Source: Cephalopachus bancanus
Taxonomy: Eukaryota > Chordata > Mammalia > Primates > Tarsiidae
Direction of reading: 5' to 3'
Length of the DNA stretch: 64,000 bases
NCBI GenBank assembly: GCA_027257055.1
Contig: JAPVLO010000040.1
Span: 270,501-334,500, forward strand
The notes under the pieces are model-generated. The model was not told the origin of the DNA. It saw nothing but the letters and a program-made list of their open reading frames with translations, and did not search any database. Positions 20,756 to 31,977 of the stretch are shown here, one piece after another. The number at the start of each line of letters is the position of its first letter. Within the stretch, counting starts at the first letter, position 1. Made by a program: the position numbers and the translations under genes.

Positions 20756-21225
20756 AGTAACTTTCAGCTTCAAATAAATGAAATGTTATCCTCCAGTGTC
20801 TTAGTCTATTCGGGTTGCTATAGCAAAATACTTTAGACTGGGTAATTCATAAACAACGGTTTTGGAGGCTAGTAGTTCAAGGCCACGGCACCAGCAGGTT
20901 CGGTGTCTGAGGGGAGCTTGCTCTTATCTTTAACAATGGCACCTTCTTGCCACATCCTTAAAAAGAAGAAGAGACAAACAAGCTATTTCAGGCCTCTTTT
21001 ATAAGGGCACTAATCCCATTTGGAAGAGTGGAGCCCTCATGATCTAATCATCTCCCAATGGCCCCACCTCTTAATACCATTACGTTGGAGACTAATTTTC
21101 AACATAAAAATATTGGGTGGTCACATATATTCAGATGATATCACCCAGAAAAAAATTTTTGCTCTTCTCACTAGTAGAAGTAACCTTCAGCTTCAAATAA
21201 ATGAAATGTTATCCTCCAGTGTCTT
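20756..21225. repeat. 47-bp direct repeats flanking an MST-like LTR
   Basis: Copies at 20756-20802 and 21179-21225 are identical at 46 of 47 positions (T versus C at the seventh base). Both contain TCAGCTTCAAATAAATGAAA and TGTTATCCTCCAGTGTCTT. They immediately bracket the LTR at 20803-21135 plus about 43 bp more. Confidence 0.95.
20803..21140 (-). mobile_element. MaLR LTR, MST type, diverged
   Basis: Antisense landmarks: GTCTATTCGGGTTGCTATAG, TTTAGACTGGGTAATTCATA, GAGCCCTCATGATCTAATCA, CAATGGCCCCACCTCTTAAT, then a degraded 5' end near GGTCACATATATTCAG. Confidence 0.8.
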
Positions 21226-21779
21226 TTAATGTAACCAATTATCATAGTCTTAATTTTATCATTTCAAATTGTTTAGAAATTTGTTTTCTTTCCTATTATA
21301 CAGTACCTTTACATAAGATTCGATTCTGCCTTTTGGTCTGCAAAGACTAAAAAGCTTACTTTCTGGAGGTTTTAAAAAGTTTTTGCTGATCCATGGTCCA
21401 AAATAAAGTGGACCATCCAACAGGTGTTTGGTAAATATTGATCAATGAATTAATAAATGGAAGTCCAAGAGGGCTTATAATGAGTTAGTAGTGACTAACT
21501 CCTGGGATGTATACCCAGTCATGCTGTGTGGGCAGCATGCTGCCTCAGTCATACATAGTATACCTGTACACATAGCAGATTTCCTCATCAGCAAAAATGT
21601 CATATTTCATCACTGATTATGCTCTTGGTATCCAAACTAGGTTGATGAACCTCAAGGATTCTGTGTGAATTGCCCACTCTAATCAGAAAATAAAGACTCT
21701 TACGTGGAGAACCAAGTATTATTCACAGTAAATCCAAGAAAGAGAAATATCCAATAGTCTACTTCCAGTAATAATTTCT
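21226..21779. other. Unassigned sequence
   Basis: AT-rich, with no gene or named repeat recognised. Confidence 0.5.
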
Positions 21780-21990
21780 GCAAATTGGAAATGCAAGCCC
21801 AGGCTCACCCCTTTCCTAGAAAGACTGCTCTGAATCCTCACAGTGGGTGACAAGTGCTCCTCCTGCAATCCCTGTCACATCCCTGTCTTTGCAGTTATAA
21901 TATTATATTAAACAAATCTGCTAACATGTCAACTTCCCTATAAGAATATGATCCTCAAGGGCCGAGTCAATGACTCGTCTGTCTGAGTCT
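21780..21990 (+). repeat. L2 LINE fragment
   Basis: Resembles the sense L2 3' region: TCACCCCTTTCCTAGAAAGAC, CCTGTCACATCCC and ATATGATCCTCAAGGGC. Confidence 0.4.
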
Positions 21991-22450
21991 CCAGGTGTCA
22001 CACCAGGACTTTCACTTAGAGTCTAGAGCAGATCATTAAAGAGTGAGTGTGCAATCATTAGAGTTAAAAGATTTATCTTCATGATGAGGGACAAAATGAG
22101 CCCAAAGATTTGTTCTAATTCAGTAAATCCATAATATCTCACAGAAATACAGTTCTGTATGTCTTGGCCCAGTTCTGTAAACCTTCTCACCATCTAGAAT
22201 GTATAACTATTGATATTTCTTTCTATCTAATTTATTCCATAGAGTGTATCACTAGGTTCTGCAATGACTTCTAAGGCCTGAGCTTTTAGGGGCCAACAGC
22301 AAAAGCAGGAAGTTCACAAAGTAAAAACATAAATGCATAATAATTACATGAAATATATTTAACTGCATAATTATAAAATATATGTATATAAGAGCATTAA
22401 CTTATTTTATGTATCAAATCATAGAAGTCTGTTTAAGTTAACACTCACAG
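21991..22450. other. Unassigned sequence
   Basis: AT-rich, with no gene or named repeat recognised. Confidence 0.5.
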
Positions 22451-22453
22451 CTT

Positions 22454-22820
22454 GTCTTAGTTCATTTTCTGTTGTTTATAACAGAATGCCTAAAACTGGG
22501 TAATTCATGCAGAAAAAAAATTGATTTCTTATAGTCATGGAGACTAAGTACAAGGTTGAGGGGTTGCATCTAGTGAGGGCCTTCTTGCTGGTGAAGACTC
22601 TCTGCAGATTCTCAAGGCAGCAACAGGGCATCATACAGTGAGGGTTCTCTCTTTCTCTTCTTATAAAACTCTCTTCCCACTCCCATGATAACCCATTAAT
22701 TTATCATTCAATTAATGAAGGCAGAGCCCTTATGACCCAATCACCTCTCAATACTACCACGTTGGAAACTAAGTTTCAACATGAGTTTCAGAGGGGACAA
22801 ACTTTCAAACTATAGCACAG
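22454..22820 (-). mobile_element. MaLR solo LTR, MST type
   Basis: Antisense landmarks: CTTAGTTCATTTTCTGTTG, TAAAACTGGGTAATTCATGC, GTGAGGGCCTTCTTGCTGG, CTTATGACCCAATCACCTC and GAGGGGACAAACTTTCAAAC. Confidence 0.85.
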
Positions 22821-22964
22821 CCGCTAATGTTCAGTGAAACAGAATCTCCAATGCACTAGAATCTCAATGACCACAGTGATCCCAGATAGATGTGATCTCT
22901 CTTTCATATTCAGGAAAAATGAGTCTTCAAGAACATAAAGTCTCTGACTATTTACATTGTACCA

Positions 22965-23290
22965 ACCCTATCCCAAATCCTGTTCATCCTTTGTGACTAT
23001 GTTCAGGTATTATCTCCCTCAGGAAAGTGTCTAGGATATAGTATCTTAAATTGGGCTTGATGTATTCCATAATCTTCAGTGCATCCTTCATCTCTGAACT
23101 TGCACATTGCTATATGTGCCTTTGCTTAAGGCTTATAATCCCCTATTGGTTGTGAGCATCATGAAGGTATCAATTGTTCTAATTAATTTCTGTATACAAC
23201 TCCCCCAACTTGACTCCCCCATACCTTAAACTAGGCACTCAATAAATGTGTGTTAACACTCAATAAATGTGTGTTAAAGACTAAAAGATG
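22965..23290 (+). repeat. L2 LINE 3' end with a 21-bp tandem duplication
   Basis: Sense L2 3' region ending in AGGCACTCAATAAATGTGTG. The terminal unit CACTCAATAAATGTGTGTT is present twice as perfect 21-bp copies at 23236-23256 and 23257-23277. Confidence 0.75.
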
Positions 23291-23734
23291 ATGAACCACA
23301 TACAAACCTCTGCCTTTCTGAATTCAGAACTCGGACTCTTTCTGTTAACTGAGCCTTGCTGAATTAGTTGAAGTCTAACATCTGGGGGGTTTGAAAACAC
23401 AGTCTGAAGGGCAAGCAGGCTAAGATCCCTTCTTTTCTTACCAGGTATGTGAGAAACACCTTACCTGAAAAAAAAAGACAGCAAAAAAAAACCTGTTCTA
23501 TCTTTTTCCATGTAGAAACAGTTCATCAATAAGTATTATATTCTTAAGGGAAGGGGCATCTCTGGGTACCTTACCTGATCTTTAATTGCCTGGCAACCAG
23601 AGGCCCTTAAGATACATCTAGACACAACTAGCCCCTTACTCCCACTCTGTCCTGGTTTCTTAATATCCAGAGTCCAGGCTCCCGTGATGAACAAATTCTA
23701 AAATAGGCAATGCCTTGAGCATTTTTTATGCTCC
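23291..23734. other. Unassigned sequence
   Basis: No gene or named repeat recognised. Confidence 0.5.
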
Positions 23735-23942
23735 AGGCAATAAGCTATTTTGCTTGCTTTATTGCACTTAACCTCAAACCAATAATGCAAGGTAGACTTT
23801 AGGCTCTATTTTGCAGCTGAGAAAATTGTGGTTCACAAAGTTAAGAATTTTGGGCCCGGGTCACCAAGGGAGTAAACGTCAGAGTTGGAATTTCAACTGA
23901 GTCTGAGTCTAAAGCCAGTCTCCTAACTACTGTGCAACATGC
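23735..23942 (-). repeat. MIR SINE, nearly full length
   Basis: Antisense MIR: TTTATTGCACTTAACCTCA, TATTTTGCAGCTGAGAAAAT, AGTTGGAATTTCAACTGAGT and CTCCTAACTACTGTGC. Confidence 0.75.
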
Positions 23943-24589
23943 TGGTTTCATTCCCTGCTTTTCTCTCATGCTTTGTGATAGAATCCTGCAAAGTTGCCTC
24001 TGAAGCCCATCCCACAGATGTCAGAAACCTGCAATAACAAGGTTTTGTGCACTGCGCTTCCAAGACTGGTCACTCGACTGGGTAACAGCAACCTCTGCTC
24101 TTCGAAGCAGCATTTCTCCTCCTTCTTCTCCCACTTAAATCTTTTCTGGCTCCTTTTTTTTTCACTAGATTCAGCACAATCAAATTTTTCCATTATATTA
24201 GCCAGCTACAGGTCACCACCTCTCTCAAATTGAAAATTATTATAGATAGCTTTACTTTTCTTTCTCTGTGTATATGTTTCAGGAAATAGAGATGTTTTGT
24301 TGCTCCATCTTCTCCCCCTCTTGGGCAGCTTTGGTGGACAAGTTGAATCTCTGCCATTTTTTTTTTTTTTTTTTTTTTTGCCATTTCCTCTGAGGCAACA
24401 TTGTTTCCTACAATGACTTTATTCAGTTGAATTTAAAAACCAGATGAAAGTAAATACATGCCAGGAAGCAGGCAATTCACAGAAAGAAAAGAAGGGAGCC
24501 TTCCAAGTAGATGAGATATTTATACTAAATTTAATTCAATCCAACAAGTCTTTGTAGGGCATCTTTGGGAGAGGAGAGAAAGAAACACA
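23943..24589. other. Unassigned sequence with a bare poly-T insertion
   Basis: No gene is recognised. A 23-nt T run at 24357-24379 is flanked by TGCCATTT on both sides (24352-24359 and 24379-24386). Confidence 0.6.
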
Positions 24590-25220
24590 GCCAATGTTTC
24601 CTGAGCACTTACTATATGCCAGGCCAGTGCTAGGTGCTTCTGCTATAGGATATTTCCCTCATTTTTTTTTTTTTTGAGTTGGAGTCTCACGCCATTGCCC
24701 AGGCTGGAGTGCAGTGGCACGCTCACGGCCACCCCAGCGTCAACCTGCTGGGCTCAGGCGATCTTTCCATCTCAGTCTTCCAAGCAGCAGGAAATTCAGG
24801 CACATATCACCATGCCTGGTTAATTTTTTGACTTATTGAGATGAGGTCTCGCAAAAAGTTATTCAGGCTGTTCTCAAACCTGTGGGCTCAGGCAATCCCC
24901 CCACCTAGGCCTCCCAAAGTGCTGGGGTTAAGGTTTGAACCACTGCACCCACCACAGCCTCGACCTGCTGGGCTCCGGCGATCCTTCCGCCTCAGCCTTC
25001 CAAGTAGCTGGAACTACAGGCGCGCGCTACCACACCCGGCTAATTTTTTTGATTTGTTGTAGAGATGAGGTCTCGCCAAGTGCCCAGGCGGGTCTTGAAC
25101 CCTCAGGCTCAGGCAATCCACTCACCTCAGCCTCCCAAAGCGCGGGATTACAGGCTGAGCCACCAAGCCCAGCTTATTTTCCTCATTTTTAAATGAGGAA
25201 CCTGACGTCACTCTAGCATG
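24590..25220 (-). repeat. MIR SINE split by the compound Alu
   Basis: The left part, 24590-24666, has CTGAGCACTTACTATATGCC and CCAGTGCTAGGTGC. The right part, 25175-25220, resumes with TTTTTAAATGAGGAACCTGA. Together they form one antisense MIR that received the Alu at 24667-25174. Confidence 0.75.
24667..25174 (-). mobile_element. Compound (one-and-three-quarter unit) Alu with a single target-site duplication
   Basis: From the poly-T at 24662, one complete antisense Alu of the older tier runs to about 24953 (right arm GTGGCCGTGAGCGTGCCAC on the minus strand; no T-arm). It is followed without a tail by a younger-tier Alu, about 24954-25174, that lacks its last ~70 bp and poly-A. The only target-site duplication brackets both: TATTTCCCTCATTTTT (24651-24666) and TATTTTCCTCATTTTT (25175-25190), one mismatch. 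Confidence 0.9.
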
Positions 25221-27439
25221 TGAAGTATAAAGGGATTTATTAAAAATGAAGATCATAGCAAACAATAAATGCCAATGAGAGAAATCTGAAGTTCCTTCAG
25301 TTATGGGGAGCCATCCAGCCACAGACACTAGCAAGCTCCACCATTAGAGTGAGAGCCCCAAAACTCAAGGCAGCATCAGAAGAGCATCAACAGCCTCTGC
25401 CCAGCAGCAGATGTGTGTGTGTGGGGTGACATCTGGAGATTGTGGGCTTTGGACTAGGTGACTATTTGGACCCACCCTGTCTGTTGGTTCTGTCTGTATG
25501 ATTGGATTCCTTAGGTTTCCTGTTTATATCTTGACTGCGCCATGCACACATCCTTGAACCTGCCCAAACTTGGTTGGATCCTAGCTCTGTTCCCTAACAT
25601 CCTGCCCTGCCCTGCTTCACTGGCACTGGCCTGGGCTGTGCCAGGAAGGAACAGCCTACAGGCACTCAGAATGTAACAGGCACAACTATGCTCTTGGCCA
25701 CAGCATTCTTAAGTCCTCTGGGTGTGTTCTTCCCATGTTTTGAAGAAACCCATAAAGTGCCGTGTGTGTGCTCCTCTGCTTGAAGGAGAACACTGGGCTC
25801 TGCTTTCCTATTACATCACCACACCAGTCAATGTTCCTCTTGTCCAGTTTTGTTGCCCTACATTGCGTATCTGATGTGTGAACTGAGCGATAACTTTGTG
25901 GGGATAAGACAGCAGACATTTCCCTTGAGTCTTTGGACTCCTCTACTGTTGCTCTGAGGCTGGACATTCAGGTTTTCAGCTACTCGACTTCTTTTTGAGA
26001 GGAAGACTGAATGGAATGGCTTTAAGCCTGGACTTGCCCAGAGGTGCCTGCACAGCAGGTTAGATTCTCCAACTGGTAGGATTTATTCTGCTGCTATAAA
26101 GTTACCAGAGCTGGTTGAGTATAGTTCTAATGTTCTTTATTACCACTGGGTGTTGGTAATCCCTGAAAAAGTCTGAAGTGAATAAAGGTTAGCTGCTCCC
26201 CCCATTCTTGTCATTAGGTTATTTTGAAAGCATGTCTTAGACCAACATTTATCACAAGGTGAGTTATTATTAAATAACCACTCATTGAAAAATATGGTGC
26301 AAATATTCATAAAACCTGTTCTGAAAGTTTGAGAAAAACTCAGGTCTTTGCTCCCAGGGATCACCGACACTCCTTGAAGGCTCAAGAGAGGCAAACGCCA
26401 AAATTCCAGAGACAGGTCTGTATTGAAGTACAGCCACATGATTCTGGCATTCACAGAGAGTCAGGAGATTCTTAGAGGGTTAACCCAAGGTATCTCTAAG
26501 AGTGAAGGGCACAGGCATCACTGAACTTCACAACCCATTCATCAAGAGCAGAGTGTTTCTAAAAGTCAGGCACACATTCTGAATACCCTTACTTTTAAAA
26601 AAATGCCCCTTTAACATATTTATCAGGCTAATTAATAAGTCACTAGTCTTACCAATAAGAATTTATTTCTGACAATATGTTAATTAGCCACTGCTCCCTT
26701 GGGATGGGAGAATTCAGATAACAAAAGAGCTTTGGTAGCTGCTTCTGGGTTTTAGTTCTTCGAGACACAGGGTTAAAATTCCGCACCCCGCACCAAAATC
26801 CAAAAGGTCTGAAAGCTGGAAGAATTGGATAACACAAGTGGAGGCAAAATCTGACCTGATAAGGACTTCTGCAGTGGAGAAACCTCACCTGCACCAAAGT
26901 GAGGCCATTAATGGCCTTACTGGTCCTACTTCACTTGACCATTCATATGTTTCATGCAAATTATTAATATTAGGTTTTATTACAGTGTTCTGTCTCAGAC
27001 CCCACTGGGACATACATGATACCCAGTACATGCACAGCATTACCTTTCTAAAATACAAAAACTTCTTAATTCTTAAATATATCTTACCCCAAAGGATTTA
27101 GCTAAGAGACTGTAGACCAGTGAAATCCAAGTTGATCCCCTCTAGACCTGCTTGGATAAGGAGTTGATAAAGGGATGTGCAGACAGAGTAGCCTCTGGCA
27201 CTTGCTTCTCCATCCCCCTCTATCTAACTCCCAGGGCTGATGGTTTACAGCCTAGGAGCTTATCCCAATCTGTTTCTTCCTACAGCTTTAGAAGTGAAGC
27301 CCTGACCTGAAACGTGCCTGTAGGGATGGAGAGAGCAGGAGTGATTAAGGTACATCTGAAGTACTTACGTTCTTCACCCTAGGTCCTCCCCTCTCCTTCA
27401 ACTCCTCAAAACTGAGAGAATAAGACCAGGGTCTGACTT
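25221..27439. other. Unassigned sequence, 2.2 kb
   Basis: No repeat family or gene is recognised with confidence. Open frames at 25686-25967 and 26140-26454 (minus, 93 and 104 codons) and 26838-27101 (plus, 87 codons) have no domain, signal peptide or splice context that I can see. Confidence 0.5.
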
Positions 27440-27846
27440 CAAATCCATCTTAAATAGCCATTACCAGACAGTGCAGCAAATATTTCCTGGAGCATATGAG
27501 CTCAAAATGATAAGACACTTGTGACTAGCTCAAAAACCAGACCAGAATCTGGAAGAGCCACACCAGGTAAAATTAAAGAAGCAATGGACAAAGAATTTAA
27601 AATACATATATTCAATACACACAAGAAGCTAAGGAAAGATATTAACTATAGAAAACTAAAACAGGATTTTTTAAGATAACAATAAAGGAGAAACAAAAAG
27701 AGCGATTGGCTATGGAATACATAATAGTTGAAGGAAGGAGAATAGTATTGAATAGATGGCTAAATAAAAGGATGAAATTAGCTCCAGAATGAAATTTTGA
27801 GTTACAAGAGTAGATTGGGGAACCTTTCCAGAAGACATTAGAAGAG
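27440..27846 (+). mobile_element. L1M LINE 5'-side fragment
   Basis: A-rich sequence with AAATTAAAGAAGCAATGGAC, AAGAATTTAAAATACATAT and GAAACAAAAAGAGCGATTGG, like the non-coding and ORF1 5' sequence of old L1M elements. No intact frame. Confidence 0.55.
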
Positions 27847-28232
27847 TGTCTTAGTTGGTTTTCTACTGCTATAACAGAGTACCTGAAACTGGAAATTTAT
27901 AAAGAACAGAGATTTATTTCTTACAGTGCTGGAGGCTGGGAAGTTCAATGTCAAGGGTCTCTCATTTGTTAAGAACCTTTGTGTTGCATCATCCATGGTA
28001 GAAGGTGGAAGGGCAAGAAAATGTATACAAGTGAGAGAGGAAAGGGGACAAACTCATATTTTTTATCAGAAACCCCACTCCCCCACAATAACAGCACTAA
28101 TGCTTTCATGAGTGCAGGATCCTGGTAATCTAATGATCTCTTAAATGTACCACCTTTTAACACTGTTGCATTAGGGATTCAGTTTCCAATACATGCACTT
28201 TTGGGGACACACATTCAAACCATAGCATCAGG
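27847..28232 (-). mobile_element. MaLR solo LTR, MST/MLT1 type
   Basis: Antisense landmarks: GTGTCTTAGTTGGTTTTCTA, GAAACTGGAAATTTATAAAG, GTTGCATCATCCATGGTAG, TTAACACTGTTGCATTAGGG and GGGGACACACATTCAAACCA. Confidence 0.85.
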
Positions 28233-28239
28233 CATTGAG

Positions 28240-28475
28240 AGGTAGAAAATGTCAAACATTTTTTATTTTTCAAACATGAATTTAATTGAAAGCTTTTTTG
28301 ATATTTAATAATCTCTGCCTTCCTTGAATGAACTTTACTTGGTCATACTTTGTTTCTTCACACTACAAGACAGATTAACAACATAATAACATCTTTTTAT
28401 TATTCTATGCATTGAATATTTTCATCAAAGTTTTATTAGCCTCTTAAAATATTGGATAACTTTTCTTTTCTTTTT
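28240..28475 (-). mobile_element. L1 LINE ORF2 fragment
   Basis: Plus strand shows antisense L1 phrases: CTTGAATGAACTTTACTTGG then TCATACTTTG, and ATTTTCATCAAAGTTTTATT then AGCCTCTTAAAATATTGG. Confidence 0.5.
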
Positions 28476-28589
28476 TTTAGAAGACTATATAAATTACATC
28501 TGTCTTAAAAACTCATCTATAAAAATATCTGGTCATGGTAAACATGCTATCTTATCTATAACTATGCTGTATTAATAGTAAATCTCTCA

Positions 28590-28880
28590 GTTGGGCATGG
28601 TGACTCATGCCTGTAATCCCAACACTTTGGGAGGTCAAGGCAGGAGGATTGCTTGAGCTTAGGAGTTTGAGCTTGAGGCCAGCCTAGGCAATATAGTGAG
28701 AACTCATCACTTAAAAAAAAAAAGTCATCTGTGATGGTGTGCACCTGTAGTCCCAGTTACTCAGGAGACTGAGGCAGAAGGTTCACCTGGGTCCAAGAGG
28801 TCGAGGCTGTGGTGAACCATGCTCGTGCATCTGCACTCCAGCCTGGGTGACAATGAGACCCTGACTCAAAAAACAAAAAA
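28590..28880 (+). mobile_element. AluJ
   Basis: GTTGGGCATGGTGACTCATG start, AGGAGTTTGAG and GAGGCCAGCCTAGGCAA in the left arm, a long A linker, and GGTCGAGGCTGTGGTGAACC in the right arm. This is ordinary AluJ sequence with about 10 extra bases before the B box (TTGAGC repeated) and high divergence. No target-site duplication is recognised. Confidence 0.9.
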
Positions 28881-28884
28881 TGTT

Positions 28885-29606
28885 ACTCCCTAATGTACAA
28901 ATACACATTTCTACTGTATACTAAACTACAGGCTTACCTCCCCCCAAATTATTCTTTTTTCCTTGCCTTCTTTCTTTTTTCTGTTACCATCATCAGACAA
29001 TGTTCCAGATAGTCCAGCAAGCTTTTTCCACATTGTATCACTGAAAGTCCTAATGGGAAACAGATAGCACACTCAAAATCTTAAAATGACCTAACAAAGG
29101 GTCTATTTCCAAAGGTGAAGGCAGGATAGAGGCAGATTTGGTGGTACCAGAACAGTGCAGTACTTTGGGCTAGTAATGGTCTGGCAATTGCCACCCATAG
29201 ACTTGATGACATTTAGGAAAAAAAGTGGTTATCAAACTCCGGAAGTCTTCTGGAGTCCACCTTGGACTTCTGTATGAAGATATAGCCCAATTGAGGTGTG
29301 AGCCTATAGCAGGAGAGAAAATACTGTAAATAACTTGATCTCTCTTTTACTTCTCTTATGTCTTGTTGGAGCTCCCACTGGTCAAACCCAATAAGAGTCA
29401 TTTGAGCTCATCTATACTGATCAGCTTCTTTGTACAGCAAGAAGGTTGAGAAGCAAACCTGGAGAGATCAGCAAACAATATCCAGCATATTGATCTTAAT
29501 CCACATCACAAAACGTATGAATGTCCAATAACCAACTGTTTCACAACCAACTTGACAGAGATGAAATGCAAGGTAGGAAGCATTTGAAAATAATTGAATG
29601 CACCTG
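28885..29606 (-). repeat. Old interspersed repeat, family not named
   Basis: About 29040-29510 resembles an antisense ancestral mammalian LTR-type repeat: GAAACAGATAGCACACTCAA, CACTGGTCAAACCCAATAAG and AACAATATCCAGCATATTGA. I am unsure of the family. 28885-29040 is unassigned. Confidence 0.4.
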
Positions 29607-29620
29607 TAATCACCTGTTTT

Positions 29621-29912
29621 GTTTTGTTTTGTTTTGTTTGAGTTGGAGTCTCACTCTGTCACCCAGACTGGAGTGCAGTGGCCGCTCCCGGCCACCGCAG
29701 CCTCGACCTGCTGGGCTCCGGCGATCCTTCCACCTCAGCCTTCCGAGTAGCCAGAATTACAGGTATGCGCTACCATGCCCAGCTGATTTTTCGATTTATT
29801 GTAGAGATGAGGTCTAGCTGCCCAGGCGGATCTCAAACCGCGGGCTCAGGCAATCCACTCACCTCAGCCTCCCAAACGCGCGGGATTACAGGTTGAGCCA
29901 CTGAGCCCAGCT
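29621..29912 (-). mobile_element. Alu, younger tier
   Basis: Full-length antisense Alu whose tail is (TTTTG)n at 29617-29640. The target-site duplication TAATCACCTGTTTT is perfect at 29607-29620 and 29913-29926. The right-arm hairpin GTGGCCGGGAGCGGCCAC is perfect on the minus strand (29678-29695). The T-arm region has lost two or three positions to CpG decay and a deletion. Confidence 0.95.
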
Positions 29913-29934
29913 TAATCACCTGTTTTTTTGTTGG

Positions 29935-29938
<4 letters not shown>

Positions 29939-29968
<30 letters not shown>
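29939..29968. repeat. (GT)15 microsatellite
   Basis: Perfect alternating GT immediately beyond the target-site duplication of the Alu at 29621. Confidence 0.95.
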
Positions 29969-29969
<1 letters not shown>

Positions 29970-29970
<1 letters not shown>

Positions 29971-30610
29971 CAGTTTCCAAGGAACAGACAGTATTGCTCA
30001 TCTTCAATCACCAGCATTCAGCCCAAAACCTGAAACAGAGTATGTACTCAGTAAACTATAGATGAATGAGAGTGAAGACACAGAGAGACCTTGTGTGTGA
30101 ATCACATGACCTTTCAGGTCTAGTTCGTTTCTGTTTTTAATTTTGAGAATGAGAAGTTGGACTGGATGATCTCTAAATTTCTTAAGAACACTGGTGGTCC
30201 TTGTGCCTATGACTCTAAGATCTTTCATTCATCCTTGTCAAAAAACTTTGAAAACACCCTTTGTTATTCCAAGGCCTGGGTATTCCGGTTGGCCTACAAA
30301 GTCTTTAAAAGGAACTAGAGCCTTTGGGGAAAGTTAACAAGTGAGCCCCGATTCTCCACTGCCTAAATACCCTCACAGCTGAATAGCTCATTCATGCCTT
30401 TGTTAATTCATGGCTTCCATATCCCATCTGCCCTGGTGTGGGCTCCAAGGACAAATGTCCAGCTATTCAGACAGTCACAGCTGCCTCTGCTACATAAATA
30501 CAATGACTTCTTGAGAAGTCAAGGATGATATAAGAAAGACTTTTAGGTTTATCTCATCTGGTGCTTTATTAGTTTACCAAAAAATGTTAGGTGCACACAC
30601 TCAACCTAAG
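29970..30610. other. Unassigned sequence
   Basis: No gene or clear repeat; a short L2/MIR-like AGTATGTACTCAGTAAACTA occurs near 30037. Confidence 0.5.
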
Positions 30611-30614
30611 GGAA

Positions 30615-30870
30615 GGAACCTAGGATTTATGAAGCACCTCATCTTTTACCTCACTGAATTCCTGCAAAAAATGCTATGTAAGGCAGAGAAGGGTTATGCC
30701 CATTTTGTAGATGAAGATCCAAGCAGGTAAATCATTATCAATGCTTCCCAGCATCTCTGTGGCAGAGCAATACAGAACAGCAACAACAAAAAAATCCAGT
30801 TTTCTTGATTCCAATCTAGCATTGTTTCTGCAAGTGTCTGTTGGGTGATTCAGGGCTTCACACAATTGTC
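30615..30870 (-). repeat. MIR SINE fragment
   Basis: Antisense MIR core: TTTATGAAGCACCTCATC, TTATGCCCATTTTGTAGATG and AAGATCCAAGCAGG. The right half is diverged. Confidence 0.55.
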
Positions 30871-31064
30871 CCTGCTGGGACAATTTAGTGTTCTGAACAC
30901 ATCTACCCCAACCAAAGACAGTTAGAAACCCTCTGCTCTTGCTGCTTGCTGGATGACAGTTGATTATGCAGACTACAATAGTAATAATAATAGTACTAAT
31001 ATTATTTAATTCAATTTAAATTTAATTAAATGGATTAATAGTCATTATAATGGCAGTTACTATT

Positions 31065-31292
31065 TTGGCAGAGTTACTATGTGCTTGGCTCTGATCTAAG
31101 AACTTCACCAAAATAAACTCCTTTTAACCCTATAGCAATTTTGAGCTGTACATATGAATATATCCCTGTTTTACCAATGAGGAAACTGAGACACAAAAAG
31201 CTAAATTACTTGGCTAAGTTCACCCAGGTGGTAAGTGGGGAGCTCCAACACAGTCTGATTCCAGAGTCCATGTATTCTACCATCTTACTCTA
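31065..31292 (-). repeat. MIR SINE, nearly full length
   Basis: Antisense MIR: GAGTTACTATGTGCTTGGC, CCTGTTTTACCAATGAGGAA, ACTGAGACACAAAAAGC, CACCCAGGTGGTAAGTGG, and the tRNA-derived end CTACCATCTTACTCTATCAT. Confidence 0.85.
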
Positions 31293-31339
31293 TCATTTCT
31301 CTCAACCACCTTGCAGGGGACATAGGGCAGTATTGCATT

Positions 31340-31470
31340 AGTAGTAATTTGTAGATAAGAAAACCAAGGCTTAGAGTATGGACATGACTTGCTGAGCGAC
31401 AACATGCTGTTTAAGTGGTTAATAAACATATCTAACATGTGCAGAGCCCAGATTCTTTCGCAGAGTCATT
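31340..31470 (-). repeat. MIR SINE fragment
   Basis: GTAGATAAGAAAACCAAGGC, then GACATGACTTGCTGAGCGAC, then GCAGAGCCCAGATTC. Confidence 0.65.
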
Positions 31471-31977
31471 ATCCCGAGAATTTGTGTCTATGTATTTTGA
31501 CTTCTTTGGGTCTAAATAAAATAATGGACATAGGAGCTTGTAGTAAAGAATAGTTCTTTGGCTACTATTGGTTTCTTTACATTTTTTCTCCCACTTTTAA
31601 TGAGAATGGTAGATCCAGGACTCAAATATGGTTTTTGCAATTCAGCCCTGGTATTCTGTTGTATATATACATAGTTACTGTCAAGGCTCTGCCAACTGCT
31701 TTCTGCTTTACGTGAATGAGTTGATCAGCTTTTCTACAAGATAAAATCCAAAGGAGACTAGGATTCTGGAAGGCGGAACAGGCAGCTCTCCCAAAGCCAA
31801 ACTCAATTGGAGTTCTTGGGTAGTTCAAACTAAACTGAAAGCCCAGAAGGTGTCAAAGAGATGTGTTCAGGTATCAAAAGAAGGAGGAAGAACTCCAAGC
31901 ACACCTCAAAGTTTCCAACATGAAAAATCTGGATGCTAGCATCATAGTAGGCATTAGAAAAATATGGTACTCTCCAT

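Noticed and set aside
26140..26454. 104-codon minus-strand frame with several Cys residues
   Set aside because: Cys spacing does not fit a zinc-finger pattern and there is no splice or promoter context.
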